Below, piece after piece: positions 44,967 through 54,221 of a DNA stretch of 64,000 nucleotides. Numbering within the stretch: the first letter of the stretch is position 1; the number at the start of each line of letters is the position of its first letter. The notes below the pieces were generated by a model. The model was not told the origin of the DNA and did no database searches. It saw nothing but the letters and a program-made list of their open reading frames with translations. The position numbers were made by a program, and so were the translations under genes. The DNA is taken from positions 310,001 through 374,000 of the forward strand of contig NZ_AP024597.1 in assembly GCF_019704315.1 (NCBI RefSeq), in the 5' to 3' direction. This DNA comes from Stygiolobus caldivivus. Its GTDB lineage: Archaea > Thermoproteota > Thermoprotei_A > Sulfolobales > Sulfolobaceae.

Positions 44967-46040
44967 AATTTCCTTATAAAGTTCTAAATAGCTGGGTAAG
45001 ATCTTACTCCACCTAAAGTTTTCAGCCCAATCTCTTGCCCCTTTACTTAACTTATTATAAATGTCTTCATCATTAGCAATGGTAACAAGCACTTTAGCCA
45101 AAGACTCAGGATTATTCTCCGCCTTTAGACTAGCTATATTAGGTGGGGCAGCATAAAGTTGACCGCCTTCACCTATAATGACAGTAGGTTTTCCCATAGC
45201 CTCAGCCTCTACTAAAGTCAGTCCGAAGCCTTCATATGGACTTGGATTTACTAAGAACTTGCATTTTCTTAATAACTCTATTTTTTCTTCTTCCGAAACT
45301 TCTCCCTTATAATCTACATTAAGGTTATAGCGTTTTGAGTATTCAATAACTTTCCTTGCTAACCCGTTATCCGGACCAGCTAGAACTAGTTTATCTTTCA
45401 AGCCGGATATCTTGTATGCTTTTATTAAAGTCATTATATTTTTCTCTCTGCTTATCCTTCCCAAATAAAGAATGTAATCTCCTCTCTCACTATTTAAGTT
45501 ATAATATTTATCATCTATTCCGTTAGGAATTAGATATGATGTAACGCCGAATTTTTCTTCTAAAAATTTTTGTTCGTGAGGTGTCATGGATACGACTTTG
45601 TAATTTTTAAACGTAGAACCCATGAACGTATCTATAATCTTATAGTATATATACGTCACAACCCCTACTTGTGAAGGGAGATAAAATGGAGAATGAGGTT
45701 GCAAGATCTTCCTATATTTTTCCTTAGCCAATTGGAAAACGTGAGGGTGACGCCATACATGAACATGAACTATATCTGGCTTTAAAGACCTCAAAGCTTC
45801 TTTTAATTTAGGAGAATAACTTCCATGACTCCAGCTGAAACTTACTGGAAGCCTCATAACAATTACTTTATTTACTTCATCTTTTTCTGAAAATACATTT
45901 TTAGAAAGTCTGTCCCTATTATAAGTTACCACATAAGTTTCAACCCCGTTTTGAACCATATACTCGGCTACTCTTTTTACTACGCTTTCGACACCGCCTT
46001 TCACCGGGTGGTAAAATGGAGAGACGTAAACTACCTTCAA
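44958..46040 (-). CDS. Glycosyltransferase, GT4 (GT-B fold)
   Basis: VVYVSPFYHPVKGGVESVVKRVAEYM is a textbook GT4 N-terminus. DYILYLGRISREKNIMTLIKAY and EGFGLTLVEAEAMGKPTVIIGEGG form the donor site. It resembles the transferase at 26974 in overall plan (HPVKGGVE against YPVVGGIE). The gene is transcribed alone against its neighbours, and 253 bp to the next plus-strand gene hold both promoters. Confidence 0.88.
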   Translation of the reverse strand: MKVVYVSPFYHPVKGGVESVVKRVAEYMVQNGVETYVVTYNRDRLSKNVFSEKDEVNKVIVMRLPVSFSWSHGSYSPKLKEALRSLKPDIVHVHVWRHPHVFQLAKEKYRKILQPHSPFYLPSQVGVVTYIYYKIIDTFMGSTFKNYKVVSMTPHEQKFLEEKFGVTSYLIPNGIDDKYYNLNSERGDYILYLGRISREKNIMTLIKAYKISGLKDKLVLAGPDNGLARKVIEYSKRYNLNVDYKGEVSEEEKIELLRKCKFLVNPSPYEGFGLTLVEAEAMGKPTVIIGEGGQLYAAPPNIASLKAENNPESLAKVLVTIANDEDIYNKLSKGARDWAENFRWSKILPSYLELYKEILG

Positions 46041-46293
46041 GATCTTGTCTAATTTAACTATCCAGTTTATAAATCTTCTTATTTATTTACTAAATTCGAT
46101 ATTTTTACTCCAAGGAGAGTAACTAGCTCTGACTACAGAGTAGTTGATAAAAATCTATATATTTTTGCAGTAAATTAGCCTACTAATAAAATCCGACAGT
46201 TTAACGTAATCTACGCCCATCACTATCTTTAATACTTTACGTTCAACAAAAACTTATTTATTAGGTATTCAAAATTTTATACTCAAGAATAAG

Positions 46294-47205
46294 ATGGATG
46301 AAATAACAATAGTTATTATCAATTATAATGGCCTTGAACTATTAAAAAAATATTTGCGTTCCGTTCTAGACACAGATTATCCGAATAAAGAAGTGGTAGT
46401 AGTAGACAACGGATCTAAGGATGGTAGCGTAGAATATTTAAAAAGCCTAGGTGTAAGGGTAATCCCTCTCGATAAGAATTATGGACCAGCGTATGCTAGA
46501 AATGTAGCGATTAAAACATTTAAGACAAAATATATGGCTTTTTTAGACAATGACGTATATACTCCAAAAGACTGGTTATTACCATTATATGAGGTCATTT
46601 CTAGTGATGAAAGAGTAGCTGCATGCCAGAGCCTATATACAGACTGGCCCTACGGAGAAGAACCCAGAGAAATACCGTGGTTCTCTACTGCAGCAGCTCT
46701 AACCAGGAGGGATTACATAGAAAAAGTAGGAGGTTTTGATGATTACTTGTTCTTTTATTGGGAAGACGCAGATTTGTCATGGAGATTGTACAGGGCTGGA
46801 TACAAAGTTCTTATGGTACCTAAATCAAAAGTGCTTCATGAAGTTCACGGCACTTTCAAAAAACTTCCATCGCCTTTTACATCATACCTTTTAATGAGAA
46901 ACCAATTATTGTTACTCCTCTCTTACTATAACACTGAAGAGTTACTCACACTATTTCCTTTTATCCTAACTGCTCGATTTATATCCGCCTTTAGACCCCC
47001 AAACCGAAAAGCTAAGTTAAAAGGTATCTTTTCTGCCCTGGCTAATATTAACTATGTAATAAATAAGAGAAAACAGATTAGGGAAATAGAAAAGGTAAAA
47101 GAAAACACTTTCCTTAATCTATTGGGAGACGAAATCTTTGGATATCCAGAGATGAAATCTATTAGAGAAGCCATATCTAAAAGAGTAGTGCAAAGAATTA
47201 GGTAA
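46294..47205 (+). CDS. Glycosyltransferase family 2 (rhamnosyltransferase-like)
   Basis: It is a soluble GT-A protein of 303 residues: TIVIINYNGLELLKKYLRSVL, VVVDNGSKDGSVEYLK, NYGPAYARNVAIK, the metal motif FLDNDVYTPKDW, and FYWEDADLSWRLYRAGYKV. This arrangement is close to dTDP-rhamnosyl-type GT2 enzymes, although the donor is not proven. It is followed 6 bp later by another GT2 with the same plan, and the two look like diverged tandem relatives. TATA-like AAACTTATTTATTA lies near 46249-46262. Confidence 0.86.
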   Translation: MDEITIVIINYNGLELLKKYLRSVLDTDYPNKEVVVVDNGSKDGSVEYLKSLGVRVIPLDKNYGPAYARNVAIKTFKTKYMAFLDNDVYTPKDWLLPLYEVISSDERVAACQSLYTDWPYGEEPREIPWFSTAAALTRRDYIEKVGGFDDYLFFYWEDADLSWRLYRAGYKVLMVPKSKVLHEVHGTFKKLPSPFTSYLLMRNQLLLLLSYYNTEELLTLFPFILTARFISAFRPPNRKAKLKGIFSALANINYVINKRKQIREIEKVKENTFLNLLGDEIFGYPEMKSIREAISKRVVQRIR

Positions 47206-47211
47206 TAGAAT

Positions 47212-48153
47212 ATGGTATCACTAAGTATTATAGTTGTAAACGTAAAAGGAAAAGATAAATTTCCCAAGCTATACGAGTCGTTATTAAAATCCAGGTTTAA
47301 GGACTTTGAAGTGATAGTGATTGACATCATCGATAACGGCTTTAATGACATTAGATTTAGGAATGTAAAAATAGAAAAAGATAGAGGACTAGCATATTGT
47401 AGAAATATCGGAGTAAAATATTCAATGGGTAAATTCTTATTATTTCTAGATAATGACACAGAAATAATGCCAGATACACTAGAAAAGTTTATGTCGTATA
47501 TATCTGAGAGACCTAATGAAATAGTACAGTTAAAATTAGTGAGAGAAGACGGTACTTTAGACGCTACCGGGGGGCTGATAGATAATTTAGCCTATCCTCA
47601 TGAACTCAACAGAGGATTAAGTGAAAATAGCGTAAACGAGATAATCGAAGTGCTATACGCTAAAGGCGCTGCGATAGGAATGAGCAGAGATGTATTCAAT
47701 TTAGTTGGTGGATACGACGAGGAATACTTCTACGGTTATGATGAAACAGATCTTTGCTTTAGGGCATGGAAAAGAGGTATAAGAGTCGTCTTTTACCCCT
47801 TCGCAAAAGTAATTCACCACGAGCACGGATCTTTTTCTTTAGATGAAAAGAAAAGATTATATAGGCTAACATACTTCTTGGAAAGCAGAAGAATCTATTT
47901 TTTTCTAAAGAATTTTTCTTCGGCATACGTTATTAAGAATTATCCTAAGCTGGCCATCGTTTTTGTTGGCAGTATATTTTTAGACATCTTGAAAAGAAAA
48001 GATCCAATAGCAGCTAAGGCAAAGATAAAGGCATCAATATGGGTCTTATCTAGGATCCCTCTGCTAATCAAGAAAAGATTATCGGAAAGGCCTAGTAAGG
48101 TTATATACGACGAGAGCTACCTAATAAGTAAGGGGCTAATTAAAAAACATTAA
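47212..48153 (+). CDS. Glycosyltransferase family 2
   Basis: It has GT-A motifs LSIIVVNVKGKDKFPKLYESL, DRGLAYCRNIGVKYS, FLDNDTEIMPDTL and FYGYDETDLCFRAWKRGIRVVF. The usual NDGSxD loop is short and altered (IDIIDNGFNDI), which may change donor binding. The 313 residues have no strong membrane segment. It is coupled to the GT2 in front (6-bp gap) with the same general plan, so both may act in sequence on one glycan. Confidence 0.84.
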   Translation: MVSLSIIVVNVKGKDKFPKLYESLLKSRFKDFEVIVIDIIDNGFNDIRFRNVKIEKDRGLAYCRNIGVKYSMGKFLLFLDNDTEIMPDTLEKFMSYISERPNEIVQLKLVREDGTLDATGGLIDNLAYPHELNRGLSENSVNEIIEVLYAKGAAIGMSRDVFNLVGGYDEEYFYGYDETDLCFRAWKRGIRVVFYPFAKVIHHEHGSFSLDEKKRLYRLTYFLESRRIYFFLKNFSSAYVIKNYPKLAIVFVGSIFLDILKRKDPIAAKAKIKASIWVLSRIPLLIKKRLSERPSKVIYDESYLISKGLIKKH

Positions 48154-48358
48154 AATGATATCTGTTGTCTTCCTAAATGACAGTTCTGGCTATAGGAAAT
48201 AGCATATAATAGAGTCCTGTAGTTCTTTATATTTTTAGCGTACTAACCCAATATATCTCCCGCGTGAATCTGTTTATTCTAAATTACTAATAAAGAGCAT
48301 CTAATTTAGATCTTAGTCAGAATCAAATTAATAGCTGATTATTGTTAATTAGTTAGTA

Positions 48359-49351
48359 ATGCAAATAATGATATCCGTAATAACAGTAGATTTTAGAAGA
48401 CAGAAATACATAATAGATGCAGTCACTTCAGCATTAAACCAGACTTTAAACAGATCAGAATATGAAATAATAGTAGCTAAGGCCTATAATAATGACTATA
48501 TAGATAAGTTCCTTGAAGAAAATGGAGTAATATCAGTAACTGAAGTTAAACCATTAAATAGATCGTTTATAGCGAAGGCCATAGACATAGCTAAAGGTGA
48601 AATTTTATGCTTTCTGGACGACGATGATCTTTTCTTGAGCGAAAAGTTGGAAACTGTACTTAATTACTTTAGTAAGTATGAAAATCTAGGCTATATTAAG
48701 CACGCAAATTACGGATTTATAAATAATGATATCCCTACTCGGATTCCAAAGGAAAAGAATTACAATGAAATATATATTAAAAATTGTGAGAAAAAGAAGA
48801 AATTTACAGAACTTATGAGATATCAACCAGACGGAAATAGCAGTTCAATTTGCATAAGAAGAGATGCTATAACTAAATACTCTAATCTACTTCGTGAGAT
48901 TAACTACGGAATCGATTCATTTTATTTCTACTCTGCTTTAGCCTCTGAATATGATTTATTGGTTACACCCAAAATTCTTGCACTCAGAAGATATCATTCT
49001 GAGAATACTACGGCTATTTTCCCTACAGATTTTGAATCATGGCTTGAGAAAAGAAAGAAATTCGTGCAAGGCTATATTAGTTCCCTAGAAATAATAAGAA
49101 AGAAAATAGCCGATCAGAAACCTTTCTCAGACTATTTAGCTAGGCAAATTTCACTGCATAGGATATACCTGAGTATGTTACCTGGATCTGAAGTTAAGCC
49201 TAAGTTTGTGGATTATATAGAATGGATAAAGATGTATAAAAAAGATATAAAGGGGTGGATTGCAGCTCTCGTTACAATAAGTTCGGAGAATATTAAAATG
49301 AAATATATTATGAGACAATACGAGAAAGAGTTAAGAAGTGTAAATAGTTAA
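48359..49351 (+). CDS. Glycosyltransferase family 2 (GT-A), divergent
   Basis: The N-terminal half is a GT-A domain: ISVITVDFRRQKYIIDAVTSAL, EYEIIVAKAYNNDYIDKFL, and the acidic motif CFLDDDDLFLSEKLETVL. A conserved-looking YQPDGNSSSICIRRDAI segment follows. The C-terminal 100 residues are helical (LEKRKKFVQGYISSLEIIRKKIADQ) and may bind partners. ATG 48359 is used here; ATG 48368 (MISVIT) is also possible. Its donor is unknown. Confidence 0.8.
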   Translation: MQIMISVITVDFRRQKYIIDAVTSALNQTLNRSEYEIIVAKAYNNDYIDKFLEENGVISVTEVKPLNRSFIAKAIDIAKGEILCFLDDDDLFLSEKLETVLNYFSKYENLGYIKHANYGFINNDIPTRIPKEKNYNEIYIKNCEKKKKFTELMRYQPDGNSSSICIRRDAITKYSNLLREINYGIDSFYFYSALASEYDLLVTPKILALRRYHSENTTAIFPTDFESWLEKRKKFVQGYISSLEIIRKKIADQKPFSDYLARQISLHRIYLSMLPGSEVKPKFVDYIEWIKMYKKDIKGWIAALVTISSENIKMKYIMRQYEKELRSVNS

Positions 49352-49440
49352 TCTTTTTCAGAATCTATCTACAATGTTAATAGTCTTGCTTTAGGCAGAA
49401 AATATTTTAAAATGTATTTTTATTGAACTACTAGATAGGA

Positions 49441-50487
49441 TTGCAAAAAATACGGTTTATAATGATGGACAGTATCTACCCCCAAAGGGGAGGTATACAT
49501 GAGCAAGTTTACTTAAACTTAAGAGAATTACAAAGAAGAAATATAGATGCAAAAATAATATCTTACTCTGAAAGGAGAGCTGAAGAGCCAGGGAAAAAGC
49601 TACTATGGCTCAGACAACTCTCTCCGTTCTTTTTAAAGAAGATAATTAAGGAGGATCCTAATATTATAATCTCAGAGACTGCATGGCCTATTCTTCCAAG
49701 CCTTATATCATCAAAACTTTCCGGAGCCAAATGTATATTACACCTTCACTCGTTAGAATCTATACAAGATGTAGGTTTGACTAAAATAGGAAAAAGAATT
49801 ATAAGGATTTTTGAAGGTCTTTCAAAAAAATGCGATGCAATTCTAGTACCTTCGAAAGTAGAGTTAAATCTATTGAGAGGACAGGGTATAGATAAAGAGA
49901 AAATTTTCGTTTATCCTAACGTAATTGACGTTGAAGCCTTTAACTCCTATAAACCGGCCCAATTAAATCACCCTGCTGTAGTATTCGTAGGGGGAATGGG
50001 TTATCCGCCTAATAGAGAAGCAGCACAAATGATTACTAAGATAGCCGAAATTGTTAATAGAAAATTGAATGGTAAGAATAAAGTTAACTTTTATCTAGTA
50101 GGACCTTCTCCTCCACCCGTCTCTCCTCCGGTATACGCTACAGGCTATGTGGAGTCCACTGTACCGTATATACTAGGGGCCGATATTTGCGTAGCGCCAA
50201 TAAAGAGAGGCGGAGGAGTAAAGTTGAAAGTCTTGGAGTACATGGCTTCAGGTAAGCCTATAATAGCAACGAAGAAGGCTATAGAAGGTATTGATGATAT
50301 TTGTTATGTTAATGCGGAAACAGAGGAAGAGTTTGCTGAAAAGATAATTAGTATTATTAATGACGATAACGAGATTGAGAGGTTTAAAGCTAATAAAGAA
50401 ATAGTTGCTAAGAACCACTCTCCTAAAACAGCTATAGATTTACTCCTTAAAATAATAGATGATCTCAATAGGGGCAAGCTACGCTAA
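49441..50487 (+). CDS. Glycosyltransferase, GT4-like (GT-B fold)
   Basis: A TTG start gives 348 residues. RFIMMDSIYPQRGGIHEQVYLNLREL is the acceptor loop and AVVFVGGMGYPPNREAAQMI opens the donor half. RGGGVKLKVLEYMASGKPIIATKKA is the donor-site element, with Lys-Leu-Lys as in the GT4 subgroup carrying GGG(V/I)KxK. SETAWPILPSLISSKLSG in the N-terminal half is another family feature. The next in-frame ATG (residue 7) would be an alternative start. Confidence 0.83.
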   Translation: MQKIRFIMMDSIYPQRGGIHEQVYLNLRELQRRNIDAKIISYSERRAEEPGKKLLWLRQLSPFFLKKIIKEDPNIIISETAWPILPSLISSKLSGAKCILHLHSLESIQDVGLTKIGKRIIRIFEGLSKKCDAILVPSKVELNLLRGQGIDKEKIFVYPNVIDVEAFNSYKPAQLNHPAVVFVGGMGYPPNREAAQMITKIAEIVNRKLNGKNKVNFYLVGPSPPPVSPPVYATGYVESTVPYILGADICVAPIKRGGGVKLKVLEYMASGKPIIATKKAIEGIDDICYVNAETEEEFAEKIISIINDDNEIERFKANKEIVAKNHSPKTAIDLLLKIIDDLNRGKLR

Positions 50488-50854
50488 ATACTACTATTAC
50501 TTGGTTGATAATTCTATTGCTTAAATTAATTGTAGTTAGTAATGATAGATATCTAGATGAATTTTTCTTTCTGGCAATATTTTTATATTTAATAGCTATA
50601 GCAATATTTAATTTATTTGAATCAGATTAATCTAACTCCCTTTTTATTCTACTGTGGTAACCTATTTATTACTATTTCAAAGATACATTTTAGAGTATTA
50701 ATTTGACATAGTCTTTTATTTATCACGACAATTTCAATTAGTTTAAATTGGTTATAATCTATTAGATCTAATTAGTCAGCCTTAGTATTAGATAGTAATT
50801 GATAAAGAGAGAAGTTTATATATCACATCCTGATAGTAATACAAAGAGAAGCTA
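50488..50854. other. Intergenic AT-rich region
   Basis: No gene is recognised. AGTTTATATATCA at about 50813-50825 is a TATA box for the GT2 at 50855, with a leader of roughly 10 bases. Confidence 0.4.
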
Positions 50855-51799
50855 ATGTCAACAGAAAATAGCAATAACAACATAGTAGGAAAGGAAATTA
50901 AAAAAGAGAATATAAATGATCTAGTAACTGTAGTTTTATGCACTTTAAATGAGGAGGAAGCAATCGGTAAAGTTATTGACGACTTAAAGAAGGAAGGGTT
51001 TAATAACATATTAGTTATTGACGGTTACTCGACTGATAAAACTGCTGAAATAGCTGAGTCTAAAGGCGCTAGAGTTATCTATCAGCACTGGGAGGGTAAG
51101 ACGGGTGCAGTTAAGACGGCACTCGATTATGTGGATACACCTTTTGTAGCATTTCTTGACGCTGATGGCAGTTATCCTCCTTCGGAACTTCATAAATTAC
51201 TAGCACATGCACAGAAACACGTAGAAGTAATTGGAAAAAGGTCAGAAAAGAATATATCATTTATTCATAGAATAGGGAATAGAATAATAAATAGACTATT
51301 CCAATTCTTATTCTCAGCTGATGTAGGAGATGTTTTATCAGGAATGTATGTTCTGAACACTAATATAGCTAAGACATTAAGCCTAAGTTCAAAGAGATTC
51401 GAAGTGGAAGTAGAAATAGCTTCACAGATGGTAAGAAAAGGTAAGGTAACCTACGTACCAATAAGATATGAAAAGAGGATAGGTAAATCAAAGTTAAACG
51501 GGTTCAAAGACGGATTAAAGATAGTACTACATATGCTGAAGTTGGCATGGATTTATAATCCGTTTTTAGTATACTCACTAATAATTTCTCTACTTATAAT
51601 ACCAGGTTTAGCCACTATGGGATATGTTATGCTAGAGTATATGTTACGCGGGATTTTCCACAGTGGATATGCTCTAATGGGCGTAATGTTTATCCTTCTT
51701 GGAATAAATGGATTCTTTATGGCGGGACTTGCATCTCAGCTTAATAAAATACAGATTGAAATAGAGAATAAATACCATAAAAATAGTAGTAATATATAA
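50855..51799 (+). CDS. Dolichyl-phosphate-sugar synthase-like GT2 with two membrane segments
   Basis: The GT-A domain resembles DPM1-type enzymes: VTVVLCTLNEEEAIGKVIDDL, LVIDGYSTDKTAEIA, HWEGKTGAVKTALDY, and FLDADGSYPPSELHKLL. A VGDVLSGMYVLN stretch and KRIGKSKLNGFKDGLKIV, typical of polyprenol-phosphate hexose synthases, follow. Two C-terminal membrane segments (about 232-258 and 268-292) anchor it. It probably loads a sugar onto dolichyl phosphate, giving the donor a GT-C enzyme would use outside the membrane, such as the one at 34143. Which sugar is not visible. Confidence 0.84.
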   Translation: MSTENSNNNIVGKEIKKENINDLVTVVLCTLNEEEAIGKVIDDLKKEGFNNILVIDGYSTDKTAEIAESKGARVIYQHWEGKTGAVKTALDYVDTPFVAFLDADGSYPPSELHKLLAHAQKHVEVIGKRSEKNISFIHRIGNRIINRLFQFLFSADVGDVLSGMYVLNTNIAKTLSLSSKRFEVEVEIASQMVRKGKVTYVPIRYEKRIGKSKLNGFKDGLKIVLHMLKLAWIYNPFLVYSLIISLLIIPGLATMGYVMLEYMLRGIFHSGYALMGVMFILLGINGFFMAGLASQLNKIQIEIENKYHKNSSNI

Positions 51800-52380
51800 T
51801 ATATTTTTAAGCCTTATATTTTATATTCACTTATATAATAATTAAAACTTTTAAAGTTATACCATCAGAACAGAAAAAATCTCTTCAAAAGAAAAATTTA
51901 AAATTTATTAAGATTAATATTTTCTTACAATTCAGTAAAAAATCTGCGTATATAAGTTTTCATCTAACGCTAGAATGTGGACATAATGTCATCATTAGGG
52001 TATAAATTTATTAATTAATGAAAGCCTCTATAGAGAGAAGATGCTAAGAAAAGGTTTTATATGTCCTAATGTGAATATAGAATATAAACACCATAGTGAT
52101 GACACTACGATGAAGTTAATTTATAAATAAACACATAATAAGATTATATGTATTGCAAGTGGCATTTTACGCAAAATCATCACGTCTGATATGTTTTACT
52201 GTCATAGATATTTGATACTATACACTTCATGATCAAGACTTGAAACTCTAAAAAATTTAACATAAAATAGGTATAAGTACGACCATAAGTGTTTAGGGTA
52301 ATATATAACCACCAGGGTTTTCAATAAATGGTATTGCGGAGTACTACTATTAATCATATATATAGAAGTTATTAGACTTT
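51800..52380. other. Intergenic AT-rich region
   Basis: All six frames are heavily interrupted. A GTGATGA near 52096 has no matching CTGA at box C/D spacing, so I do not call an sRNA. It leads into the decayed TnpB element. Confidence 0.3.
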
Positions 52381-52385
52381 CTCAT

Positions 52386-52402
52386 CGCTCTAAATAGAGG
52401 CG
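52386..52402. repeat. Hairpin at the end of the decayed IS605-type element
   Basis: CGCTCTA-AA-TAGAGGCG forms a near-perfect stem just beyond the 3' end of the tnpB remnant. Terminal hairpins are recognised ends in IS200/IS605 elements, so this may mark the old right end. Confidence 0.4.
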
Positions 52403-52412
52403 GTTTCCCTCA

Positions 52413-53236
52413 TTAATTCGGGCTAACATTTCTCATCTGAGGGCAGTCTAGAAGCTCAGAGAACCTCCTTTCACTCAAGTTCATGACAGCGATAACGTCC
52501 CTATCATTCTCGTAACTGCATTAACACGGAAAACCGATGACGAGAAACTTCCCTCATCATCCTCTTAGGACATTTTCCTTGAAGGCCTCAGGCTAAAGAC
52601 TTCCGCTCATAAACCTCATCGAGACGCTTAGAGATCCAAACATAATGGGAATCATCTTTACCCACTACGACTTCATTCGTGTTTATGTGCATGACTACAC
52701 ACCCTTTCGGCTCAACTTTCTCTCTCTCCTCCTCAAAAGTGACCTTGAGGAAAGCACACCCGTCCTTGATGACTAGTCTACCTCCTTCATCTTCCAGCCC
52801 AAGTGCTCCTTAAGGTTCACCGGGTAGCCTAGGATTAGGAGTTCACCGACACCAGCAATCCTAGCACTCGTCCCCTCTAAGTCCACGTTATAACTTAACC
52901 TAGATGTTAGCCAGATTTACGTTTTATACACTCTAGGGAAACCGACCTCTTCTCGGGTTTATTATACCAACCCTTGTAGATTGATAATACATCACGATAA
53001 CAGTCCTCAGCTATCTTTGAAGGAAGCTTGTACTCACTCCTTAACTCGTAGTATAACTCCTCGTGGACTTTTCCGATAACTCAGCTCATATTAGGGTCCT
53101 TAACGTTCTCTCTCAACCAAAATAAGACCCACCTTAACGCTTTCACATAGTTATTAACAAGTACTAGGAGGGAGTCTGATAAACCAATCTTCATAGAAAC
53201 TGTGGCTCTGATTAGTTTTTCCCCTCCTAGCCATTG
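52413..53236 (-). pseudogene. Decayed IS605/IS1341-type tnpB
   Basis: On the minus strand the N-terminal part reads [19 protein letters not shown], then [19 protein letters not shown], then (after a TGA) IGKVHEELYYELRSEYKLPS and KIAEDCYRDVLSIYKGWYN. These are clear marks of archaeal TnpB, an RNA-guided nuclease encoded by these elements. Later, in other frames, come GVGELLILGYPVNLKEHLGW, VTFEEEREKVEPKGCVVMHI and, after a large internal loss of the RuvC core, [14 protein letters not shown]. There are several stops and frameshifts and at least one deletion. No tnpA remnant was found upstream, so it was probably a tnpB-only element. Confidence 0.8.
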
Positions 53237-53450
53237 AATTATCGTTAGAAAAAAGGCGTATTTAAATGTTCATCATCCTAGCCCTAAAAAGGCGAGACTT
53301 TTTTTATATAAGGTAATTTAACGTCCGACCGTATAACATACAGCAGCTATCATAACTCATTCGTTCTTGACGCACATTAGCACAGATTCAGTTCTTTAAA
53401 CTTCTTCGCAGCTATCACAAAAATTACTATGACTATTAAATATATAGTAG

Positions 53451-54221
53451 TTAAGTTACGAGCTTTCTTATTGATTCAATATAATTATCTATTGTACCTA
53501 AATCGTAAACTATATCTACTTTTATTGCCTTAAACTTCTTACCTTTTCTTATTAGACCTTTTATGCCGTCAGTCAGTTGGAGTTCATCATTATACTTAAC
53601 TTGTTTTAATTCACCAAAGATATCCTTGTCAAAAATATAGTACGGAACTATAACTAAATTAGATTTGGGTTCCTTTGGCTTTTCTTCAACATCGATAACA
53701 AATCCTTCATCATCAACAACTACTACACCATAAGGTCTTGGATCCCGGACAGTGGTAACTAAAAATGAATTAACAACCATAGAAGATATAGGTATTGTAG
53801 ATAGAATAGTATCCGCAGCAACTACTAGAAATTCTCCCTGGACGAAGGGTTCTGCCCTTAACACCGCGTCACCAAAACCTCTAGGTTCTGGCTGGTTAAC
53901 AAAGGCTATTCTACTATCCTCTATTTTCCGATAAAATTGCCTTAAGTAATCTGCTTGGTTTACCTTACCCTTAGATTCGAGATAATTAATAAAGTCGTAG
54001 TCAGGCGTAAAGTGATCCTCAATAACTCTCTTACCTCTTCCGACTACTATTATGAAATCCCTTATTCCGATATCGTATAGTTGCTCAAAAATAATTTGAA
54101 TTATAGGCTTAAATTGCCCCTTAAAGGGAATAGGAAACATTTCCTTAGGAATTTCTTTAGATGCAGGAAGCAATCTAGTTCCAAGACCAGCTGCAGTAAT
54201 TACTGCATGAATATTAATCAC
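53451..54221 (-). CDS. galU: UTP-glucose-1-phosphate uridylyltransferase
   Basis: The signature AVITAAGLGTRLLPASKEIP near the N-terminus with Lys26 (KEMFPI) is that of nucleotidylyltransferases of the GalU type. VNQPEPRGFGDAVLRAEPF and VVAADTIL follow, and VDVEEKPKEPKS is typical of GalU. It makes UDP-glucose from UTP and glucose 1-phosphate and releases PPi. The 256-residue length is on the short side for GalU but normal for archaeal forms. It overlaps the Ugd gene by 8 bp and is the last gene of the UDP-sugar operon. Confidence 0.87.
   Translation of the reverse strand: MINIHAVITAAGLGTRLLPASKEIPKEMFPIPFKGQFKPIIQIIFEQLYDIGIRDFIIVVGRGKRVIEDHFTPDYDFINYLESKGKVNQADYLRQFYRKIEDSRIAFVNQPEPRGFGDAVLRAEPFVQGEFLVVAADTILSTIPISSMVVNSFLVTTVRDPRPYGVVVVDDEGFVIDVEEKPKEPKSNLVIVPYYIFDKDIFGELKQVKYNDELQLTDGIKGLIRKGKKFKAIKVDIVYDLGTIDNYIESIRKLVT

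Noticed and set aside
52090-52195. Box C/D sRNA starting at GTGATGA near 52096
   Set aside because: The only following CTGA is about 90 bases away and no D'/C' boxes fit the usual spacing.
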